From: Bolinopsis microptera
Taxonomy: Eukaryota > Ctenophora > Tentaculata > Lobata > Bolinopsidae
Direction of reading: 5' to 3'
Assembly (NCBI RefSeq): GCF_026151205.1
Contig: NC_087077.1
Location: 18,824,975 to 18,888,974, forward strand
DNA length: 64,000 bases
Position 1 is the first letter of the stretch, and each line of letters opens with the position of its first letter. The position numbers were made by a program, and so were the translations under genes. Positions 11,739-22,134 of this stretch are shown here, piece by piece. The notes below the pieces were generated by a model that had not been told where the DNA came from, did not search any database, and worked only from the letters and a program-made list of their open reading frames with translations.

Positions 11739-14700
11739 CTATTCATCGGCTATCGTGTCTTTTGAGTATCTGATTTCGAAGTTGGCGTTGCCTGAATCTT
11801 CAATCTTCTTCTCGTTGACGTAAGCGCTGCAATCAAGATAGGTGTCGAGAGATGCTGTCTCGTTCATTGCAGCTAGTTTATCCTCTGAGAAATTGATGAG
11901 TGAGATTCAACAATTCTAATGCATTTTAAGTCTTAAAGAATAGACAAGTCAAGAAAATACATAAAACTTCAAGACAAGGCCAGCGAGACAAATATCTTCA
12001 ACACAAAAACATGTCAGATAAAGAATAACTTACTGTTCAAGGTTATCTTGATAGCCTGCATCGGCTGCAGACCGTTATTTTCCATGGAGGTCCAAGGGTA
12101 GTACGCTTTCAGTGCTGCAGCGATTTCGACTTTTTTCTGCATTTCCATATCGAACTGAAAATGAATGATACGTGATTTACCTTTCAAAGCTCGTACAAAA
12201 TTTTTAGAAATCTTAATTGAAAAGTTGGCCCTTTTTGGCCCCTTGCCCAGATTTTACGCCGAGTCTGAGATTAAGTCTTACAGTGCTGCTGTGTCAAAAC
12301 ATTCCCCCAGCTCTGCCTCCACTTTCACGGCAGAGAACTTGAAGAAAGTAGTTCAGAAGCGCCGGCTCCTCGCCCACCCATCGCGATCGCCCACCCCTTT
12401 TAAAAATCCTGCGCACGCCCCTGTTGGGAAAGTAACTTAGCCGCTGCAAGCGAAGCGAGCGGGCCACAGAAGGGTCTGAAAATGGGTTTGGGAGGAAATT
12501 TTTAATTATGTGGATATGGGTATCTGCATGCTTATAAACAGTAAAGGCTGGGGTCCCCAGGTTGTATGGCATATGATAAAATACGCCATCACGGATCGGG
12601 AAATTGAGCGGCCATCCACAAAAGAAAAGCGGCTGCATTTCTTGTTGGTCTCAAGGAGGATGCAGATACAGGAGAGAAACTCGGCGATAAAATTTGTGAT
12701 GTGTTCGAACAAATGGCAGAGAAGCCACGCTTCGAAGTTGCTCGAAATGGGAATGAAGCTACTGAAAAACATAGAGCTGTCAAAGTATCATTTGGAATCT
12801 CTAGCACCGTTCATCAGATACTGCAGTTCAAAGCTAAAGAAATCAGACTGTCTCAGTGTTTTAAAACTGTCTTTATTTTACCGGATCGGTCGCCGGAGGA
12901 GCGTGCAGTACATTTAAACAGTTGGTTCTAGATTTGAAGAGGAAGGTCAAGGAAAATCCTAATATTGTATACGTTATTTAATCAGGACAGGTAGAATTTG
13001 TGAGATAGATGAGTGAGATATTTAAATACAATAGGGGCAGCTCTAGCTGGTCAGACCCCACAATATCATGAAATAACGTCAATAATGTCATTATTTGCGT
13101 ATAAAGCCGCTTATTGGATATAATGTCGACGTTATGCCGCTTATAGGATATAATGTCAATACAATGTCGCTTATAGGATATAATGTCGATACAATGTCGC
13201 CTTTTTGGATATAATGTCGATACAATGTCGCTTATTGGATATAATGTCGATGTAATGTCGCTTATAGGATATAATGTCGATACAATGTCGCTTATTGGAT
13301 ATAATGTCGTATAATGTCGTATAATGTTGTCTAAAGACAGTGACATTGTGGGGTCTGGCCAGGTGCCCAAATAGAATATAGATATTACATAATTTTTTGG
13401 CCATTTTATGAACTTTTACACTTTACATTTACTAAGAATATACATGCATTCTGGCGTTTAAATTATCACTTTGTCACAATGCCAGCCGCTTTGAAGTCGG
13501 CAATTTTTATTTTTAATAATATTGGTTGACAGTTGTTGATATAAGAGGGATGTAAATGTAAATTTCATTTCGTTTAACTTCCTACGTTTGTGTGAACCTA
13601 ACAAATATGTAGAGTTAAGTTTCCCAATTTCCCAAAAATCTATAATTAGATGTACTCACTGGAGGGTCCAAGTTTCCAGATCCAGTTTTTCCCACGACCC
13701 ATTCGCAACCGAAAGACAACGTCTCGCCTTCTTCTGGAGCCCAATCGTAAATCTGAATTATTGGATAGTTTGGTGAGCAAAATGGGTTATTGGTAGGTGA
13801 AGCTCTCCGTCAAGGTACTGTTAATTGTTAAACCAATTGATGTTACGTACTGACCATAATACTCGAATTAAAATTTTAATTGATCACGAATAGCAAATCT
13901 AGAGAAATAGCTGTGAATATTTTTTATTATTTAAAACTAAAAATTGTTCAAAAATACCCACCCTGTTAAGTCCAATATAGAAACATCCCACTTTACTTTC
14001 ATCACTGTTTTTGGGGTATTGTGACTCGAAACATTCTCCAAGGTTATCAAAGCTCCAATCGAAAAATCCGTCGCCCTTATCTTTGTTACCCTCTGCGGAC
14101 AGAATAAACCATTTTTAAAGTGAGCTGAGTATCGACAGAATTATGTTTTGGTTTTACAACATACAATTAAAGCATGCTTCAAGATAATTAGAGATTAAAA
14201 TAAACGTATACAAATAAATTCATTATTTACCATTTTTTAATTCAAGATATTTAAAGATTAAAATGAACGTATAAATTATAATAAATTTACCGTATTTTGC
14301 TTTTAATGCGTCGGCTGCCACCTTGTATTTATTCCATTGTGCATCGTTCTTGAAGTTCAAGATGTACAGATCTTGGAAAGGGGCTGCTAGCTCTGAAACA
14401 AAAATTCAACTCAAGTCATGAATGTATTAAAAAGCAGAACAAGCCAGAACTGTTATTATGCGATCTTGAATTTGATAATAATAATAAATTTAAATTTAAT
14501 AAATTGATTCAAAGGGAAACAAATTCCTCTGTAAATTTAATAACACCGCTTTTAAGATAAAACTTTTACTCAGCTTGAGCAGTGTTAAAACTTGTCATCC
14601 CAGAAAATAAAATGAATACGTATGTATTATTTACCGCCTTTAAAACCCATATTCTTCTGGTATCTAGCTTTAAATTTAATATCCGTTTCATCTCAAAATT

Positions 14701-15891
14701 GAAACATATATTTCTAAGATAATTACAATCAAATGATATGTAGCGATTAACAGAATTCTGCCCCTGGTCCTAGCTGTTTGTAGACAATGACGGTTAACCT
14801 CATATCTTAGTTTGTGCTTTGGAGCAAGAAAATTAAAAATATGTACATGTCATTTTAGGACAAGGCCTTCAACATGTGTGCCAAGTTACAAGGTCTCAAT
14901 TTGTAAACTGTAAAAGATACTTTTTAAACAAAATTTCATTTTGAGGTGTTCATTTACAACAGAATTACATGTAAACCTAAATTTCTGAGGCACAATTTGA
15001 CCAAAACCCATAATTTGGTAGAGTGGACCGCTGCTAGTATCTCTTTTTCCAAAACAAAAGGAAATGATATTAATTTGAAAAACTGTCTGCAAATTCTACG
15101 GCATTAGGAAATTTTCGACATCAACCTTTTGGGATTTTAGAGATGAATATATTGAATATCAAATTAGATTCACATACTAGGTTTGTTGGTACGTCCGATA
15201 ACTGTAGGCTTGTCATCGCTCAGGGTGTTCAGCATCACTATCAGGCAGACGGCGAAGAAAGCTGCCAAACAAGCGTAGAAGAAGAAGTAGAAGATTATAA
15301 TTTTTCCTGAAAATATAATCTATTTGAATGCTTCCCAAAATTATCTACTATGAACAGTGCAGCATTCCTGGTATTGACAAAAGCTACCACAAAATATCAT
15401 TCAGGTAGAAGCTGAAGCTATTCTCCAATAATGTAAAAACAATTCTTTTAAAGATGTTGAAATATTGTGATAAAACTGATTCGAGAAGATATCAGTGTAT
15501 GCTATGATGTATGATGTAATGTATGGTTTTAACTTGTATTTTACCCCATCGAATGTTCTTCAGAGCGTGAGCGGATCAGGGACGTTCCAGCATTTTTGAG
15601 AATGAGTGATGTTGATGGACCAAGATCGTCAATTGGATAGAACTGTGGCATGATCTATGATCTAGCGACTAGCTATGAAAGTGTGTGAAATGAATCGTTT
15701 GTATGAGTTGTAGATATGATGCACACATTGACTTCAATGTCACTAATAACTGAATATCATAAGAATTTACCCCAACTAGAACCCCCTCTGCCAAAAACTG
15801 TGTGATCATCTGGGTTGTAGAGAAAAGTACAAAATCCTTTGAATCCCTCAACATATTTGTTGGGTTTCTTTTCTTTCACTTCTTCACCCAT
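11739..15891 (-). CDS. ATP1B: Na+/K+-ATPase beta subunit, copy B (conventional first exon)
   Basis: Seven exons join in one frame: 15891-15771, 15306-15178, 14392-14291, 14092-13962, 13752-13660, 12154-12034, 11872-11739 (276 aa). The N-terminus (MGEEVKEKKP... FLYNPDDHTVFGRGGSSWG) is the standard family signature just before the membrane segment (about 43-66). The ectodomain matches copy A block by block (GCFYIGLNR, FGCEW, AYYPWTS, YLDCSAYV) with scattered substitutions, and has the same four Cys. Expected role: pairing with the sodium-pump alpha subunit at the plasma membrane. The start is the ATG at 15889-15891, two bases after an acceptor-like tttccag; an upstream in-frame ATG at about 15942 is disfavoured because family similarity starts at MGEE. 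All splice borders are GT-AG. Confidence 0.9.
12245..12970 (+). pseudogene. Broken LINE ORF1 fragment in copy B
   Basis: Carries the same blocks as the 4753-5370 fragment (SPSSASTFTAEN at 12305-12345; EQMAEKPRFE and RAVKVSF at 12710-12790; PDRSPEERA at about 12880-12910). It is split by a GC-rich insertion and by frameshifts. It shares its position with the copy A fragment in intron 5 of ATP1B, so it is a duplicate that has decayed further. Confidence 0.7.
12356..12640. mobile_element. GC-rich repeat insertion inside the LINE relic
   Basis: About 280 bp of distinctly GC-richer DNA (cgcccacccatcgcgatcgc, then aaaaatcctgcgcacgcccc and gctgcaagcgaagcgagcgg) interrupts the LINE ORF1 relic. Copy A runs through this point without it. 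No clear terminal repeats or target duplication are visible. It is probably a fragment of a dispersed repeat; the class is unknown. Confidence 0.5.
12990..13386. mobile_element. 397-bp insertion with inner TIR and 30-bp tandem repeats, copy B only
   Basis: Copy A has the uninterrupted sequence tcaggacataatttttt (about 5631). In copy B the halves are separated by this insertion with a possible 3-bp ACA duplication (12987-12989, 13387-13389). Inside, ggtcagaccccacaat (13049-13064) and attgtggggtctggcc (13345-13360) form a 16-bp inverted pair with one mismatch. They bracket about seven 30-bp units (cgcttataggatataatgtc...) at 13106-13330. The unit is ten codons long, which makes artificial periodic open frames on the minus strand; no protein is claimed. 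Confidence 0.65.
15545..15651 (-). pseudogene. Alternative ATP1B first exon, out of frame in copy B
   Basis: Homologous to exon 1 of copy A (8791-8896) and located in intron 1 of copy B. It starts MPQFYPIDDLGPSTS. Relative to copy A it has lost three bases and gained four near the donor, so that joining the donor at 15544 to exon 2 would shift the frame and reach a stop. It may be a dead exon, or may never be spliced to exon 2 in this copy. Confidence 0.6.
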
Positions 15892-16019
15892 GTCTGGAAA
15901 CCCTAGAACCCTAGAATGATAACGAAAAATAAGAGAAAACAATCAACTTGATAAATTTTGAATAAATTATTTGTCAACTAAATTCTTTATAAAATTTTGT
16001 GTACACTTAAATTGATCAT

Positions 16020-16561
16020 TTAGGAGGTACTCTGAAAGACCTTCAATCTTTTTGGCTGCCTATCAGTTACAGAATTCAGTACAAGTTATTACTTCTTGTT
16101 TATAAATGTCATAGTGGTATGGGACCAGATTATTTAAGTATTCAAATTTGGTAATTATAATAATCGTATATACTTGATTGTATGTGGCAAAGAAGTGTTT
16201 TATAAATCTTAATTCCACTGGGAGGTTTGATTAGGTTTTTAAAATAGGATAATGTTTTGATAATTTTTTGAAAAATATTGTATCTGATAAATAATTAATG
16301 TTGGTGGGGTTATATTTATTATATATTTTTCAGTGCAATGGTATTTTTTAGAGATGTGTTTGATGTGATGTCATAAATTTTACTTTACTTTACTTGACTG
16401 AACCAAGGGTAAATACACATGGAGAGAGATCGTTTCAGAAAGTTGGCCCTAAATTATGGAATGAGCTGCCTCTTGAAATTAAGAACTGCATGTTGTTGGA
16501 CTGTTTTAAAGTGTATCTAAAAACGTTTCTTTTCAAGCGTGCTTATGATATTCATGAATAG
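16020..16561 (+). pseudogene. LINE RT C-terminal relic in copy B, interrupted
   Basis: Duplicate of the 9187-9541 fragment, with the same ISYRIQYKLLLLVYKC and ERSFQKVGPKLWNELP blocks. It is interrupted by a 214-bp insertion (16178-16391) flanked by duplicated acttga (16172-16177 and 16392-16397). Copy A has the uninterrupted sequence (ctacttgacagaacc at about 9368). The insert has no coding capacity. Confidence 0.7.
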
Positions 16562-16860
16562 TGTACTGCCTCTTTTAATCAAAGATTGCTTTTCTCAGGT
16601 TTTCTTGAGTCCTGAAGTGTTTTTGTTGAACACCTGTGTGCATTTTAAGTTGTTGTTCCACTGTAATATAAACTTTTAAATCAATATTATTATTTCTATC
16701 TTATTCGTATGGCATCAGTCTACCTCTGTCAAGGCATCTGTCATTTAGACATCTAATTGGGTCCCTCTGTTGATATGGTACACTCACAATATCCTGAGAT
16801 AGTTGTCAACACCATCCAGGGAATAAAGACTTTATTTTTGTTGAGAGACTACTATACCAA

Positions 16861-17050
16861 GTGTAACCTAGACTAGTCTAGGGAATTAGCTCAGAATCCA
16901 TTAGATCTTTGCTATGTTGCACATCTATGTTATGTCTCCTTGGTTGACTCAGCCAAATGATTGGAAAACCGTAATTAAGGGTTATATGAGGGGCCCTGCC
17001 AAGATATAAGGAATCTTACTAGGCTTAGGGTAGCCCTCAGTAGATCTATG
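16861..17050 (+). mobile_element. SINE-like body, copy B
   Basis: Same composition and position relative to the LINE relic as the 9850-10060 element (tctagggaattagctcagaa, tggttgactcagccaaatga). It duplicated with the segment. Confidence 0.5.
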
Positions 17051-17375
17051 TTCTACATCATCCTGTACACTGTAGTTTTGACTTCATTTTAAACATAATT
17101 GTAGTATTATCAACCCTCTAGTCTATACCTTGATTGCCACTACTTTTTATACCCTGTACTAATCATATTACCCTCAGGGTTTGTTAGCAATCTAAAACCT
17201 TTTACACATTGAATACTTGTTTCATTGGTTCGGTTCCATTTAGATTGCTTACTAACATGGTAATTAACAATTTCACCAAAGCAGTATCTGACCAATGCAA
17301 AATAAGTACATATATGAACAAATCTCAGACAGAACAGATTACATGACTCCGCAATGGCAACCTTAGATGAACTGT

Positions 17376-17420
17376 ACAAGGATACAAGGATACAAGGATA
17401 CAAGGATACAAGGATACAAA
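17376..17420. repeat. (ACAAGGAT)n octamer, about 5.5 copies
   Basis: An 8-bp unit repeated in tandem just beyond the 3' end of the minus-strand LINE fragment at 17548-18110. Read on the LINE's strand it is (ATCCTTGT)n. CR1/L2-type LINEs characteristically end in short octamer repeats instead of poly(A), so this is probably the LINE's 3' tail. Confidence 0.6.
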
Positions 17421-17547
17421 AGTGATAATTATTTTATTGAATTCACAATAGTTATAATTCTGAAATAATTTAAGGTTACACAATTCTAGTTATTTACAAA
17501 TGTGTAGGGATAAAATAGAAATGTTTTATAATACTATTTTTGAGGTC

Positions 17548-18110
17548 CTATAGCATTATGCATTGGCCAGTATTTGAGTGGAAATCTGGGCTCTTATAGT
17601 AGGCTGTAAAATTTTCGTTCACAGAGAGAATTGAATGGATTGCTCTTGCTGTGGCAGTAAATTTTGTAGGGTCTAGTGTTTTATCGGATAGCAAACCGGC
17701 TAGGTCAGTAATATTTTTGGGATGGAAGTTAAATTTTTCTCTAACTGAGGAGTAGAGTAAACAGTCAGTTAGAACATGAATTTCGTCCTCAATAGGCTTA
17801 AGCCCCTTGCTGAAAAAGCAAAAAGTGCACCATCGATGTTCTCTTGGTACTAGGGGGGTTTCGTAACGGCCCCTCTCAATGTAAAGATTGTGGCAGCTAA
17901 TACGAAACCTTGTTAAGCTTTTCCGAGCATCGGGGATCTTAACCACTCCTAAGTATGTTTCTGGTTCATAATCATGTTTAATTTGATTGTAGAATTCTAA
18001 TTTAGGTGAGGATGCCTTGGCAGATTTCCAGGTATCCACAAGGTATATACCTTCTATCCATTCTCTTGCTACTCCAAGTCCCCTAAGATATCTGGTAAAA
18101 AGGTCCTGCT
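17548..18110 (-). pseudogene. LINE C-terminal fragment with zinc-knuckle-like motif
   Basis: An open frame reading through EFYNQIK, SLTRFRISCHNLYIERGRY, PREHRWCTFC and EDEIHVLTDCLLY. This RISCH...IERGRY...PREER.C..C...EDE.HFL..C pattern is the usual C-terminus of many invertebrate LINE polyproteins, after the RT. The frame continues upstream of 18039 without a Met to about 18110 and is 5' truncated. The octamer array at 17376-17420 lies at its 3' end. It is unlikely to be functional alone. Confidence 0.75.
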
Positions 18111-18305
18111 ACTTGCTAGTTATATATAAAATATATTTATGTTTGCTTTAATTGATACTAAATAAAATTGTTGTTTTCTTGAAATTGTTGTTTTCTTGAA
18201 TACCCTCGATTAACCAGATGAACCGGCGTTGGACAGCTTCCAACTCAAAGATGATTTGCCAACTACCATGAGCAGCAGATGGATTAAACTGTTTGAATCT
18301 AAACC

Positions 18306-18780
18306 TTGCAATTTAAACTCCCTGAAACTGTAAAATTGTACAAAGAAGAGTACATAACAAATGCATTCATCTCTGGTTTATCTTCTTCCACTATCTGGCA
18401 GCGTCTCTTAGAAGAAAATACGTTGACTTTGGACCAATCATTTAAAAAAGCGAGGAGTATTGAAATTGCAGTCTTACGGCAGTACTCCCCAGCCTTTTGT
18501 TAATGCAATAGACATGACTTCAATTTCAAGCTATTAGAACGATCTCTATCACAGAATGTACAGAATGTACCCTCGGCATCAGGAATACCAGTATATAATG
18601 ATCAAAATCCTTCTGGTGCTAAACTAGGGCCAGGGGCTCCAGCTACCTGTGTGAATTGTGAATTGTGGAAATGCTGCACACAGTTGTAACATGGCCTGCT
18701 CGCAGTGCCACTTGATTAAATTGTAAAAAGCCAGGTTACTTCTAATAAAAGGTATAGTGTCATTCAAGGTGTAGAGGGTC
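18306..18780 (+). pseudogene. LTR-retrotransposon gag relic
   Basis: The 65-codon frame at 18306-18503 contains FISGLSSSTIWQRLLEE followed by LTLDQSFKKARSIE, matching the end of Ty3/Gypsy-type Gag (fi.Gl.s..irqrLLE...ltl..a...A...E). About 140 bp later, frameshifted remains of Cys-rich zinc-knuckle sequence are readable (CVNC, CGN, CSQC, KKPGY at about 18640-18750). No LTRs or pol were found beside it. Confidence 0.6.
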
Positions 18781-21300
18781 GATAATACTACAATATGGTA
18801 ACAATTCGAGATTTGGGTTAGAAATTATAAAAATCCCTTTGTGATAGATGTAGCTCATCGACATGTCTAGATCTGCTATTAGTAAAACAAATTTAGTAAA
18901 ACAATTTTCACTGCACTACTACTTGTTCATCCTCTCTCTCCTAGAATCATCAAAAACCAATACAATAAAACATCTTGTACCTTTTTCGACTCCACGGAGT
19001 CCCTGATGGACTTTTGTTAAAAATTGGACCAACCTTTCTTTCTCGAAATGTATCTTAATGTACTTCACTACTTTATTATAATATTAAGATAAAACAAATC
19101 ATGTGAAGATATTACTACGAAATAGATTTATATTTATTATACCAAATTTATTTTTATTATACCAAATTGTCCATGATATTAAAACTAGCCGTGCTGATGG
19201 TTTTAGATTTTTATGTTGTAAGTATTTTAATGTGAAGCGTTTACTTCTCCCCCTCAGCAAGACTATTAGAATAATGATAATAATTGTAAAATGACGTAGT
19301 ATATTATATAACAGTTAATCTATATGATTAATGATATAGATATAAATGTTGAATGTTGGATGTTGTAGAGCAATTTAAAGAGTATTGGTCCACAGGGGTC
19401 TGTAAAAGCCGTACATGCACTTGGGTCCTTATATCCTTATCCTTGTCACTCTCAATTGGATTCAGTTCACGCAAAACATGAACATTTAGACGTACACCAT
19501 ACACATTGACACGATATTTATTAGAAAGCAAAAAGTATAAAATAATACGTGCGTGCGCGGCTTGGGCCGGACTGCATAAGAATTGATGCGTGTAGGAGCT
19601 GGAGTACGCTTGTTCATAGATAAATGAAATATTGCATTGTAAATATTTAAAATTGACGATATATTATGATCTAATAGTAAATTTTACAAAGCTAGCTTTG
19701 GATTAACTGGGCCGCGCTCAGCCTGTCATTCCGCCAAATCTTTATGTTAATGAACATAATAGCCTGGGGTCCTCAGGTAAGCTTTGGATTTGGGTATAAT
19801 TGTAATTTATTTTTAAAAAACCACGAATAGTTTTAAATTTACTCTGTCGTACTAACAAGTTAATTCTGTTTTCAAGAATGCGCAGCTTTGGCGGCCAGTT
19901 CCCACTGCGAGCTGTTTACTCAAAATGCGCGAACACGTCAACATATAAAAATTTGGCGCCCTACAAACTTCGGTAGAACTTCATTTGCAACTGATTGCTC
20001 GTATTTTACTGCGCGCAGCGTTTGCCTTGTGAAGTTCAACACCAAACATATATACTGTTAATATTCATACTTGATACTGCATTTAATCTTTAATTTTTGA
20101 TGGAAATACGATGTACATTAAATTTCTGGTTTTTAGTATGACTATGCCGTATATATAAAACAGTTTAATGCATAATATAAGTAATACGACTCTTACATCT
20201 TATTTAAAACATGTTACGTTGTAAATCAATGTTTGTATGTACATTACTATTGTTCCGTATTGAAGTTGATTCATTCGGTTGCGGTTGCTTTTATTTTTCT
20301 TTTAAAATATACTAACCTTTTGCATTGTAATTTACTAAACAAAAAATTGTTTATATGAATTATTCATTATAACTTTGTAATTTTATCGCGCGCGTCTTTA
20401 TATTGTATATGTTGTAAGTTTTAGTTATTGATAATTTTAAAATTAAAACTCACAATGATATCACAAATAAATTGATTGCAATCACAAAGTTTTAATTTCA
20501 CCAAGTCATTAGCCCAGAATCATAATATATAAATGATAAAATAAACTTATACTTTCATTACACTTATTAAAATGTAACACTAAAAGCACGTATCGCGCAA
20601 AATATTTGATTAATATTAGTGCCACCTATTTAAGTATGAAGAAACATAAATTTCGAATTAATAATCTGGAATCCCATATTTTCGGTATTTGGATTTGTGA
20701 TTACATTCGTTTAATGTTTTAAAAAAATTCTTAAATTGGTAAATAAACATAAAAATTGTCAAATAATGCGCGGCTCAAAAAATAAATTCTATTTTTTTGA
20801 TATTTGAATTCCTCCGCAAGCGTTACGTTACCAAGGGTTATTGTTGTAATGTTTAATCTATGTTCTATTCCTTGTAGTGTTCCGTTTGTGGTTGAAATTG
20901 GACCGGTCTGTTTGTTCACGATTTCGCAACGGAATATGGTAGTACTATCTAAGACCCTTACGATCATATTGTTGCCAACTTTGTTTCGCTGCCATACTGT
21001 ACTATATTATTGGAATGAATGGAGACTTAACTCAAAGCGTGTGTAGGCCCGCTCTGCGTTCCCACAGGGATGCCCGATAAATAAAGATTTTTCACATTGT
21101 CCATTCGTGAACTGCAATCGTACGGTATGTGTGCTCTTTTGTACAACTTTAATACTCTCATGCCATGAATATTTGTGCACAAAAAAATTGTTAGAAATTC
21201 GAACTTACTTTTTACTGTCGTAATCTGTTAATTTAATCTAACCGTCCTCACTTTCAGATTGCTATAAACTTGTCTAAATAGAAACGTTTCTCGGGTCAAC
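18781..21300. other. Intergenic, no supported gene
   Basis: AT-rich DNA. Short open frames (19103-19294, 19328-19531 minus, 20731-21046 on both strands) lack family motifs, splice consistency or composition bias. A local GC increase near 19550-19590 and 19880-20030 could mark a CpG-rich promoter or repeat but nothing definite is seen. Confidence 0.5.
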
Positions 21301-21338
21301 TTCACGCTAGATAACTGCATTCTTCGCCTAGAAGTGCA

Positions 21339-22134
21339 TGGCAACCAAACAAAAAGTAAGTAAAATATCCTATACATATCCCGCTTTGCTTTTCAAACAT
21401 TTTGTATGCGAATAACTGCTTGAATTGCAGGAATTCATGTCAACTACATTTGCTATGTTACTGTCCAGTGTTAACATCGCAGTGTTAACATCGTACTGCA
21501 TGGTCTAATTTATGTCCTCTTACTACATAATATATTATGAGTTAATTGTGTTTGTTTTCAGGTTGCCATAGTGTTGAAATTATCGACAAGCTTCTTAAGA
21601 ATGTCCATGATCGAGCATCTTGGGAAAACCAAAAGGTACTAGAGACGTGCAAAATTCTCTGACAAATCTGACAAAACTGCCATTGACCTGCTATCCGGTT
21701 GGTATTGTCGCCTCTGTTCCCTAAGTAAACGGTGCAAACGGCGATATCAAGAATTGACTGAGTCAGGTACGGTCTATGCTTTTTGTATAAAGTTTATGTA
21801 ACGTATTTACTAAGCCACCATCTTTTGTCTGGATTCTGATTACCAATTAAGGCATTTAAAAATATACTGACTAAATTTTACAGCTGTATGGTAAATTTTG
21901 TTCTTAAAATTTTATTTATGAAAGTTCACATTTTTGCATCCTGTCGCTCTCTGACAGTTGCAAACATAAATGCAAAACGCATGTTGACTATTTTATTTTC
22001 TCAGGAGAACCCTGTCGGCTAAAACGTGGTCCAGGAAAGCCTGCTAATAAAGATCCCCGCACACCTCTCCTGAACCTGATGAAGGGATACTTCATACTAA
22101 CAAGATGTCAAGCATTGCCGCCTTCAGTGTTCAG
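21339..22134 (+). CDS. Unidentified split gene, partial and possibly frameshifted
   Basis: Two adjacent exons join cleanly in frame. The exon at 21562-21766 ends GAGTCAG|gtacgg and encodes LLSGWYCRLCSLSKRCKRRY; the exon at 22005-22134, between ttctcag and gtcagt, continues with GEPCRLKRGPGKPANKDPRT. A possible short first exon, MATKQK, ends at a strong gtaagt donor near 21357. Within the first large exon a one-base frame break (around 21650-21665, just after KVLETCK) separates an upstream readable stretch from the main frame. The gene may therefore be decaying or contain an unrecognised small intron. The product is basic and Cys-containing; I recognise no family. Downstream exons were not found. 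Confidence 0.4.

Larger units (their letters stand above)
10197..17198. repeat. Tandem segmental duplication, copy B
   Basis: Directly abuts copy A in the same orientation. Copy-specific differences include an insertion at 12990-13386, an insertion at 16178-16397, a GC-rich block at about 12356-12640, an extra segment around 10600-10730 and another around 11410-11575. It lacks the SINE and the TA-MITE found in copy A. It retains the conventional ATP1B first exon at 15771-15891. Confidence 0.9.

Noticed and set aside
13171..13404. Periodic YPISDIVSTL-like protein on the minus strand
   Set aside because: The periodicity comes from a 30-bp DNA tandem repeat inside an insertion.
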